DNA of 5,290 nt from an uncultured Dyadobacter sp. (GTDB lineage: Bacteria > Bacteroidota > Bacteroidia > Cytophagales > Spirosomataceae), in assembly GCA_937880795.1 (NCBI GenBank), contig CALGRQ010000044.1, forward strand, positions 1 through 5,290, given 5' to 3'. A program made the translations under genes and the position numbers. Under the pieces are notes generated by a model. It worked only from the letters and a program-made list of their open reading frames with translations. It searched no databases and was not told the origin of the DNA. Below are positions 1-4,896 of the stretch, piece by piece (position 1 is the stretch's first letter; each line of letters begins with the position of its first letter).

Positions 1-1
1 T

Positions 2-517
2 ATTTTACAAGGATGCCAACGTATTGCTCACATTGCCGGCCCCAAAACTGTATCCATCACGCGAAACCGGCTCGAAGGCTATAAAGATGCACTCCATAGG
101 CACGGGATCGAATTTCAGGAGGAGTGGGTGTTACACAGCCCGATTACCCAGGAAGGGGGAACAGAAAGAACCTATCAGCTGATGGCGTTACGAAACCGCC
201 CAGATGCCATATTTGGAGCAAGTGATCGTATCACGATGGGCGTACACTGGGCTTTCCGATCTTGGGCTTTACGCCAACTGGGCTATAAAATGCCCGACGA
301 TGTAGCCGTTATCGGCTTCTGCGATCTGGGCATGTCTTCCTTGATGAGCCCACCGATTAGCTCTATTACGCAACCTTCCTTCCAAATGGGACAACAAGCT
401 ACTTCACTTCTTCTGGATCTGATTGAAAGCAAAAATACCCCAGCCTCCTATGAGACCAGGGTATTACCTTCAAATCTTGTTATTCAGAAATCGTCGTTGA
501 AAGCGCCTTTGCTGTAA
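2..517 (+). CDS. LacI/GalR-family transcriptional repressor, C-terminal part (5' end outside window)
   Basis: The reading frame is open from the left edge, so the true start lies upstream; the GTG at 128 is internal. The visible 171 residues are the second half of the periplasmic-binding-protein-like effector domain of a LacI-type repressor. Family landmarks in order: 'GCQRIAHIAGP' near the start, an 'NRLEGYKDAL' helix, 'RPDAIFGASDRITMG' (the SD...A.G effector and dimer segment), 'PDDVAVIGFCD', then 'SSITQPSFQMGQQATSLLLDLIES' and a C-terminal 'LPSNLVIQKSS' strand. The N-terminal helix-turn-helix and hinge are not in view. Such proteins bind operator DNA as dimers and release it on binding a sugar or sugar phosphate; the ligand cannot be read here. 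The usual GFDD loop reads GFCD. Five extra residues (WAFRS/WALRQ repeat) lie between the SDR segment and the QLGYKMP turn compared with E. coli LacI. The gene converges on the DUF349 gene. Confidence 0.9.
   Translation: MLQGCQRIAHIAGPKTVSITRNRLEGYKDALHRHGIEFQEEWVLHSPITQEGGTERTYQLMALRNRPDAIFGASDRITMGVHWAFRSWALRQLGYKMPDDVAVIGFCDLGMSSLMSPPISSITQPSFQMGQQATSLLLDLIESKNTPASYETRVLPSNLVIQKSSLKAPLL
248..277 (+). repeat. Imperfect 15-bp in-frame tandem duplication inside the LacI-family gene
   Basis: TGGGCTTTCCGATCT (248-262) is followed directly by TGGGCTTTACGCCAA (263-277). The first eight bases match exactly and 10 of 15 match overall. The copies encode WAFRS and WALRQ. Counted from the aspartate of the SDR/DQM segment to the glycine before the PeDV turn, this protein is exactly five residues longer than E. 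coli LacI as I recall it, which fits insertion of one repeat unit. Confidence 0.55.
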
Positions 518-523
518 GTTTTA

Positions 524-553
524 GTTCACAGTAAACTCCTCTTTGCTGTGAAC
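524..553. terminator. Inverted repeat between convergent genes, possible bidirectional terminator
   Basis: GTTCACAG (524-531) and CTGTGAAC (546-553) form a perfect 8-bp stem around a 14-base loop. It starts six bases after the stop of the LacI-family gene and lies 22 bases beyond the stop of the oppositely oriented DUF349 gene, so its position suits a shared terminator. Neither side has a good T-tract, so it does not look like a classical intrinsic terminator. An RNA 3'-end-protecting hairpin or a chance repeat are alternatives. Confidence 0.4.
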
Positions 554-574
554 CAGAAACTTTACACTTAAAAA

Positions 575-1855
575 TTATCCAGTTATCGATTTCAATTTTC
601 TATCGAATTCAGATAGAATTTTTTCTTTCATAGCCACTTTACGCTTCTGGATGTTGATACGTCCCATGGCTTGTTTATCAATTTCAGGATCACCGGTTGC
701 GGTTCTATCAAACTCAATAATGGCAAACTCCAAGTCGCTTTTCTCTCTTTTTGCAAGCCATTCCAGTTCTCTATATTTTGTTCTCAGCTGTTCCTCCTCG
801 CTTTTCAGCTCAAAAGCGGGATATTTTCTACTGATAACGCGCGCCAGGTAACTCAATTCGAATATCTTGTCGCAAACCATTCTGAAACGCTCAGAAAGTT
901 CTTTATCTGCCAGTTTGAACGGAATTTTAATTTCCTTCCATTTGCTCAACAATACTTTAGCCTCTTGCGATGCCTCAATAATATCTGGCTGACGAAGCAA
1001 TTGCTCGGCCGTTTGTAACAATTTTTGTTGTTCCAAGATACGTGGGTCTACACGTACTTTGGGTTCAATCCCTTTGGCAAGATTATATTTATCATAGAAC
1101 AACTTCAAGAAGTGTCTATATGCCTTATTTACTTTGAAGAAACGCTTTGGTGGAACCTCACCTACATTGTTCCAAGCATTACGTACATCTCTGGCTTTTG
1201 AATAGGCATCATCCAAGTCGCGAGAATAACTCAACGTTTTGGTAATTTTAATCAGGCGTTCGTACTCATCAATACGTTCCTGATTAATTCTATTCTGTTC
1301 GTCGAAATAGTCGCGGCGTTTCTGGAAGAAATTGTCCAGAATATCCTGGAATTTGATTTCTACCTCTTCCTGATACTCTTTTTCTACCGGGCCCGTTCTA
1401 ATCCATTTAGCCTTAATTTCCTGAATTTGATCTGTTGCTGCTGCATAGTCTTCAATGGCAGCTGCTTCTGTCACATCTTCAATGAGCGCGCGCTTAATTT
1501 CAAGATTTTTAAGTTGATTCACTTCGATCAACCCACGCAGATACTCTTCTTTTTCTTCCAGCCTTGTCAATAGCGGAACGAAATCGCCCAAAGCATCGAA
1601 AGTTTTAAGTTTTCGCTGTAATTGAATCAATTTCGTCAGATAGGAACCTTTGTTTAGTGCTTCGTCAATTTCGCTTTCTAGCTGCTCAACTTTGTTGAGT
1701 ACGATCACAAACCGATTTTTAAAATAATCAATGGCCTCCTGCTCTGTCCTTTTTACTTCTCCAATTTGCCGGTCCGGGTGTTCTAAATACCCTTTTAAAA
1801 ATACTTTGCTGTCTTTGACATAGCCGTATTCATCATTCAATGTGGCATTTTCCAT
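575..1855 (-). CDS. DUF349 domain protein, coiled-coil rich, function unknown
   Basis: This 426-residue soluble protein has no signal peptide or membrane segment and is dominated by charged helices, so it is probably cytoplasmic. Three DUF349-like helical units are visible: residues about 143-187 (W151, G155, then a F/Y-rich helix ending FFQKRRDYF), 222-258 (W228, G232, P235-P236, then HFLKLFYDKYN) and 301-345 (W306). Each has the family's pattern of a conserved tryptophan, a turn and an aromatic/basic helix. In the third unit the turn glycine is replaced by lysine 310 (WKEIK), so it is degenerate. Residues about 35-125 and 350-425 are heptad-like and likely coiled coil. The molecular function of DUF349 is not established and I do not infer one. 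The ATG at 1853-1855 is preceded by an A-rich leader with a weak GAAAGA. It is divergent from ettA and convergent with the LacI-family gene, so probably monocistronic. Confidence 0.9.
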   Translation of the reverse strand: MENATLNDEYGYVKDSKVFLKGYLEHPDRQIGEVKRTEQEAIDYFKNRFVIVLNKVEQLESEIDEALNKGSYLTKLIQLQRKLKTFDALGDFVPLLTRLEEKEEYLRGLIEVNQLKNLEIKRALIEDVTEAAAIEDYAAATDQIQEIKAKWIRTGPVEKEYQEEVEIKFQDILDNFFQKRRDYFDEQNRINQERIDEYERLIKITKTLSYSRDLDDAYSKARDVRNAWNNVGEVPPKRFFKVNKAYRHFLKLFYDKYNLAKGIEPKVRVDPRILEQQKLLQTAEQLLRQPDIIEASQEAKVLLSKWKEIKIPFKLADKELSERFRMVCDKIFELSYLARVISRKYPAFELKSEEEQLRTKYRELEWLAKREKSDLEFAIIEFDRTATGDPEIDKQAMGRINIQKRKVAMKEKILSEFDRKLKSITG

Positions 1856-1925
1856 TCTTTCAATTTTTTTTATCTGCTAAGTGTAGGGATATAACGATAT
1901 TTGTTACGCACAAATTAAACAAAAA
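1856..1925. promoter_or_regulatory. Divergent promoter region between the DUF349 gene and ettA
   Basis: The 70 bp separating the two divergent start codons must carry or overlap both promoters unless transcription begins inside the opposite gene. No full match to the Bacteroidota sigma-A pattern (TTG, about 20 bp, TAnnTTTG) is visible. Nearest partial matches are GATATTTG (1896-1903) on the plus strand and TTAATTTG (1911-1918 read on the minus strand), each one base off in the TA and without a well-placed TTG. Both genes have A-rich sequence just before ATG (AAACAAAAA for ettA), usual in this phylum in place of a Shine-Dalgarno. Confidence 0.5.
1899..1915. promoter_or_regulatory. Short inverted repeat, possible operator, upstream of ettA
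   Basis: ATTTGT (1899-1904), a 5-base spacer TACGC, then ACAAAT (1910-1915) form a perfect 6-bp inverted repeat ending 10 bases before the ettA ATG. It overlaps the best -7-like element on each strand, so a dimeric regulator bound here could affect both genes. It is short and AT-rich, so chance is a real alternative. Confidence 0.25.
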
Positions 1926-3593
1926 ATGAGTAACGAAACCATTATTTTCTCAATGTCGGGGGTTAACAAAATCATACCGCCAAACCGACATATTATTAAA
2001 AATATTTATTTATCCTTTTTTTATGGTGCTAAAATCGGGGTTTTAGGTCTTAACGGATCAGGTAAATCAACGTTGTTACGTGTCATTGCAGGAATAGATA
2101 AAGATATACAAGGCGAAGTGGTATTCTCTCCAGGATACTCCGTCGGTATGTTAGAACAAGAGCCCATTCTTGACCCTACCAAAACAGTGAGAGAGGTTGT
2201 GGAAGAAGGTGTTCAGGAAATTGTCGACTTGCTTAAAGAATTCGATGAAATTAACGAGGCCTTTGGTGCAGAAGACGCCGATTTCGACAAACTACTTGAA
2301 CGCCAGGGAGAAGTACAGGAAAAACTAGATACCCTGGACGCCTGGAATCTGGACAACCGTCTGGAAATTGCCATGGATGCGCTACGCTGTCCTCCTTCGG
2401 ACACAGCCATTGCAACCTTGTCGGGTGGTGAAAAACGCCGTGTGGCACTGTGCCGTCTATTACTTCGCCAGCCAGATGTATTACTTCTCGATGAGCCTAC
2501 CAACCACCTTGATGCGGAGTCTGTATTGTGGCTTGAGGAACATTTGAGACAGTATAAAGGAACCGTTATAGCAGTTACCCACGATCGTTATTTCCTTGAT
2601 AATGTGGCTGGTTGGATTCTGGAACTAGACCGTGGAGAGGGTATTCCGTGGAAAGGAAACTACTCTTCTTGGTTGGAACAAAAGCAGGAACGCCTGAAAA
2701 AAGAAGAGAAAACAGAATCGAAGCGTCAGAAAACCTTGCAGCGTGAGTTGGAATGGGTTCGTATGGGCGCAAAAGGACGCCAGGCTAAGTCCAAAGCACG
2801 TTTGGGAGCTTACGAAAAATTATTGGGAGAAGAAGGAAGAGAGAAAGAAGAGAAATTGGAGATCTTCATTCCGGCCGGTCCACGCCTTGGGAACAAGGTT
2901 ATCGAAGCCCACAACGTATCCATGGGCTTTGGCGACAGATTACTTTACGAAAATTTGAACTTCGCTTTACCACCCAATGGTATAGTGGGGATAATTGGGC
3001 CAAATGGTGCGGGGAAAACCACACTTTTCAAACTAATTACCGGACAAATCAAACCGCTGAGTGGTCATTTTGAAGTAGGGGAAACGGTGCAATGGGCCTA
3101 TGTAGATCAGGAACACGACAATCTGGATCCTGCCAAAACGGTGTATCAAAGTGTAGCGGATGGCAACGAATGGATTATGCTGGGTGGAAAGCAAGCCAAT
3201 GCCCGTGCATATGTAAGTCGCTTTAACTTCGGTGGAGGTGACCAGGAGAAAAAAGTAGGAAATCTATCGGGTGGAGAACGTAACCGTGTGCACTTGGCCA
3301 TGACGCTCAAAGAAGGCGGAAACCTGCTTCTGCTCGATGAGCCTACCAACGACTTGGACGTAAACACGCTTCGTGCTTTGGAAGAAGGTTTGGAAAACTT
3401 TGCAGGTTGTGCCGTAATCATCAGTCACGACCGGTGGTTCCTCGACCGCGTCGCAACCCACATTCTCGCTTTTGAAGGCGACTCCCAAGTATACTGGTTT
3501 GAAGGTAACTTCTCCGAATACGAAGAGAACCGCAAAAAACGTCTTGGAGGTGATGCCACCCCAAAACGTATTAAGTATAAAAAGCTGGTTTAG
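1926..3593 (+). CDS. ettA: Energy-dependent translational throttle protein EttA (ABC-F ATPase)
   Basis: The protein is 555 residues, the same length as E. coli EttA, with two ABC ATPase domains and no membrane segments. ABC1: Walker A GLNGSGKST (41-49), signature LSGGE (165-169), Walker B LLLDEP with catalytic E190, switch H219. The acidic helical insert at about 93-140 is the EttA arm that contacts the L1 stalk region. The basic linker at about 245-320, including WLEQKQERLKKEEK and ELEWVRMGAKGRQAKSKARL, is the P-site-tRNA interaction motif typical of this subfamily. ABC2: Walker A GPNGAGKTT (358-366), signature LSGGE (447-451), Walker B LLLLDEP with E472, switch H501. The tail PKRIKYKKLV also matches EttA. 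Known role of the family: it binds the ribosomal E site and, according to ATP/ADP level, holds or releases the 70S initiation complex before the first peptide bond. All catalytic residues are present, so the gene should be functional. The ATG at 1926 gives the family's normal N-terminus. The gene is followed by a strong terminator, so it is likely monocistronic. Confidence 0.97.
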   Translation: MSNETIIFSMSGVNKIIPPNRHIIKNIYLSFFYGAKIGVLGLNGSGKSTLLRVIAGIDKDIQGEVVFSPGYSVGMLEQEPILDPTKTVREVVEEGVQEIVDLLKEFDEINEAFGAEDADFDKLLERQGEVQEKLDTLDAWNLDNRLEIAMDALRCPPSDTAIATLSGGEKRRVALCRLLLRQPDVLLLDEPTNHLDAESVLWLEEHLRQYKGTVIAVTHDRYFLDNVAGWILELDRGEGIPWKGNYSSWLEQKQERLKKEEKTESKRQKTLQRELEWVRMGAKGRQAKSKARLGAYEKLLGEEGREKEEKLEIFIPAGPRLGNKVIEAHNVSMGFGDRLLYENLNFALPPNGIVGIIGPNGAGKTTLFKLITGQIKPLSGHFEVGETVQWAYVDQEHDNLDPAKTVYQSVADGNEWIMLGGKQANARAYVSRFNFGGGDQEKKVGNLSGGERNRVHLAMTLKEGGNLLLLDEPTNDLDVNTLRALEEGLENFAGCAVIISHDRWFLDRVATHILAFEGDSQVYWFEGNFSEYEENRKKRLGGDATPKRIKYKKLV

Positions 3594-3610
3594 AAATACT
3601 TTTAAAGTTC

Positions 3611-3663
3611 AAATAGCGCCTGAAGTACCTCCTAAAGGGGAGGTGTTTCAGACGCTATTTTTT
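3611..3663 (+). terminator. Rho-independent terminator after ettA
   Basis: A long stem forms between 3611-3632 and 3639-3660. From the outside in, AAATAGCG pairs with CGCTATTT (8 bp), there is one C/A mismatch, CTGAA pairs with TTCAG, two G-U wobbles follow, and ACCTCC pairs with GGAGGT. The loop is the six bases 3633-3638. The 3' arm runs into TTTTTT (3658-3663). It lies 17 bases after the ettA stop. The minus-strand side has only a short T run, so it mainly acts on plus-strand transcription. Confidence 0.88.
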
Positions 3664-3696
3664 GTATATTAGGCTTTGTAAACCAAATGAAGAAAA
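3664..3696 (+). promoter_or_regulatory. Leader and possible weak promoter of the lipoprotein gene
   Basis: Only 33 bases separate the T-tract of the ettA terminator from the lipoprotein ATG. TAGGCTTTG (3670-3678) resembles the Bacteroidota -7 element TAnnTTTG with one extra base; its partner -33 element would fall inside the terminator stem. The stretch just before the ATG is A-rich (AAACCAAATGAAGAAAA), consistent with translation initiation without a Shine-Dalgarno. Confidence 0.25.
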
Positions 3697-4539
3697 ATGA
3701 AAATTTCGCATCTGCTTTCTTTTGCAATTCTTTTTGCGTGCCTGACAATAGGTTGCAAAAACGAGGACATTCCTAAGCAAAGCACTTTCTTCGAAACAGA
3801 TTGTAGGATCAAGCAATTTTACCATCAGAATAGATTCAATTCTTACTATTTTGTTCACTACAATTCTGAAGGGCTTCCAAGAAGCACCTCCAATATTAAT
3901 AGTTCGGATGCTGAAATGTCTTATTACTATAAATTCGAAAATCAACAACTTTCGACCATTAGTCAACGCATTTTTGGCAAAGAATATCTGGTGTACAAGT
4001 ATGAATATGGTATAGAAGGGCTCAACTTAATTCGTCGCTATGAACTTGAATCGTTTTACGATATTGATGGTACTCAATCACAAGTTGTTAAGAGTTACGA
4101 AGTTAATCAAATCCGCTTCAAATATGGAAAAAGTGGAAAGCCTTCCTCTATGACATTATCTTCTGTCAAGAATGATACCATTAATAACACTTCTATTTTA
4201 ACGGATATGTTCACGAGTGATTTTGAATACGACGAGCGTGGAAACTTGGTCAAGGAGATCAATTATGCACCTGATAATAACAAAAAAATGCAGGTATCTA
4301 CCATAAATTATCATAAGTATGATACACAAATAAATTCCCTAAAACCTTTGCACTATTTGCTATTCGAGGTATTCTATTCGGCACCCTATATGTTTTCCAA
4401 AAACAACAAAATTGCTACCCAAACTACAAACCCTTTCGAGACTCGACCAGAAATAAAATATGATATAAGGTACGACCCTGCAGGATACGTAACCAAAGAT
4501 GGGCTAATTTTTTCTCAAATGGTATGGCAATGCCCCTAA
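3697..4539 (+). CDS. Predicted lipoprotein with YD-like beta-hairpin repeats, function unknown
   Basis: This 280-residue protein begins with a lipoprotein signal peptide: MKISH, a hydrophobic core (LLSFAILFACL), then lipobox LTIGC with lipidated Cys20. The residues after it, KNED, are lysine plus acidic. In Bacteroidota a K/acidic stretch after the cysteine is associated with export to the cell surface, so surface display is likely but inferred. The mature part carries about six loose units of the type aromatic-x-Y-(D/N/G)-x-x-G-hydrophobic: VHYNSEGL (53-60), YKFENQQL (78-85), YEYGIEGL (102-109), FKYGKSGK (141-148), FEYDERGNL (176-184) and IRYDPAGYV (257-265). This resembles the YD/RHS-type beta-hairpin and the DUF4595-like lipoproteins common in the phylum, including the NN..........Y.YD..GY ending. 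No catalytic motif is seen. A lipid-anchored beta-sheet protein of unknown role fits. The gene is visibly AT-richer than ettA. The ATG at 3697 is chosen because it gives the signal peptide; an ATG at 3687 is out of frame. Confidence 0.85.
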   Translation: MKISHLLSFAILFACLTIGCKNEDIPKQSTFFETDCRIKQFYHQNRFNSYYFVHYNSEGLPRSTSNINSSDAEMSYYYKFENQQLSTISQRIFGKEYLVYKYEYGIEGLNLIRRYELESFYDIDGTQSQVVKSYEVNQIRFKYGKSGKPSSMTLSSVKNDTINNTSILTDMFTSDFEYDERGNLVKEINYAPDNNKKMQVSTINYHKYDTQINSLKPLHYLLFEVFYSAPYMFSKNNKIATQTTNPFETRPEIKYDIRYDPAGYVTKDGLIFSQMVWQCP

Positions 4540-4680
4540 GTTTGATAATTAAAACCTTTTGAACAACAACTTACAACCAATTCTATACAAATACATCACT
4601 CCTGAGCCAGCAAACACCCTGATATTCATTCAAAAGATTCTATATTGACAGTGATACGATCTAGTGTTGAATAGGAATGA

Positions 4681-4856
4681 TCCAAAGATGATGAAGACTG
4701 TGGCTACGATGGTGCTACCAAAGATGTTCTCGAGAACAGACAAGGTCGGTTCACAGGTGTCGGTATTTTATAGTTCCCGATAATATCGTTGGGTTTCTAT
4801 ATGTATATGCTTGCCAAGTAGTCCATGGGAAAGAAATAAGGACGAGAAAGCATTAA
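4681..4856 (+). pseudogene. Possible decayed small-protein remnant with one frameshift
   Basis: Frame 1 is open from 4681 to 4770 and reads like real protein: SKDDEDCGYDGATKDVL, then ENRQGRFTGVGIL. It then hits TAG. A shift to frame 3 at about 4764-4770 continues as YFIVPDNIVGFLYVYACQ, then VVHGKEIRTRKH, ending at TAA (4854-4856). Just upstream, frame 1 has stops TAG and TGA, and there is no start codon. The joined composition (acidic start, single cysteines, glycine turns, beta-type hydrophobics) resembles small secreted proteins, and the lipoprotein gene upstream has the same orientation. I do not recognise a family. It may be a pseudogene tail or chance; the stretch is short. Confidence 0.25.
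4725..4738. repeat. 14-bp perfect palindrome
   Basis: TGTTCTCGAGAACA is identical to its reverse complement over 14 bases with no spacer. It lies in the gene-free gap but also inside the possible decayed coding frame, where it would encode part of DVLENR. About 0.3 such sites would be expected by chance in a window this size with even base use, so it is only suggestive of a protein-binding site. Confidence 0.4.
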
Positions 4857-4896
4857 ATTATACTATCTTGGAGATCTTTAAAATTGTAGGTCTTAC

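Larger units (their letters stand above)
4540..4896. other. 357-bp gap between convergent genes with no intact gene
   Basis: No open frame with a start codon encodes a recognisable protein here, and I see no tRNA, insertion-sequence end or CRISPR-like spacing. No strong hairpin followed by a T-tract was found for either converging gene; the best near the lipoprotein stop, GTTT...AAAC (4540-4555), has only a 4-bp AT-rich stem. The gap is long for convergent genes, which usually have short separations. It holds a possible decayed coding stretch (4681-4856) and a 14-bp perfect palindrome (4725-4738), listed separately. Confidence 0.6.

Noticed and set aside
128..517. GTG at 128 as the start of a short stand-alone gene
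   Set aside because: The frame stays open to the left edge and reads as a LacI-family effector domain (GCQRIAHIAGP... RLEGYKDAL), so the start is outside the window.
671..1018. Plus-strand open frame opposite the DUF349 gene
   Set aside because: Antisense shadow of a clear DUF349 coding sequence; low-complexity Ser/Phe/Leu translation with no family features.
2213..2503. Minus-strand open frames opposite ettA (also 2251-2448, 2575-2772, 3146-3421, 3264-3488)
   Set aside because: All lie fully opposite the well-supported EttA sequence and have Ser/Arg-rich translations typical of antisense shadows.
3655..3966. Minus-strand open frame opposite the lipoprotein start
   Set aside because: It overlaps the terminator and the signal peptide coding region of the plus-strand lipoprotein and shows no family features.
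4633..4767. Minus-strand open stretch with hydrophobic segment STIVATVFIIFGSFLF
   Set aside because: Only 45 codons, no ATG or GTG start, no recognisable family; the membrane-like look can come from the antisense of acidic and charged codons.
4689..4784. Small plus-strand frame starting MMKTVATMVLPK
   Set aside because: About 31 codons, no start-site context or family likeness, and it overlaps the more protein-like frame 1 stretch.
4778..4788. CGATAATATCG near-palindrome
   Set aside because: Five-base arms around one base, AT-rich, without context; expected by chance.
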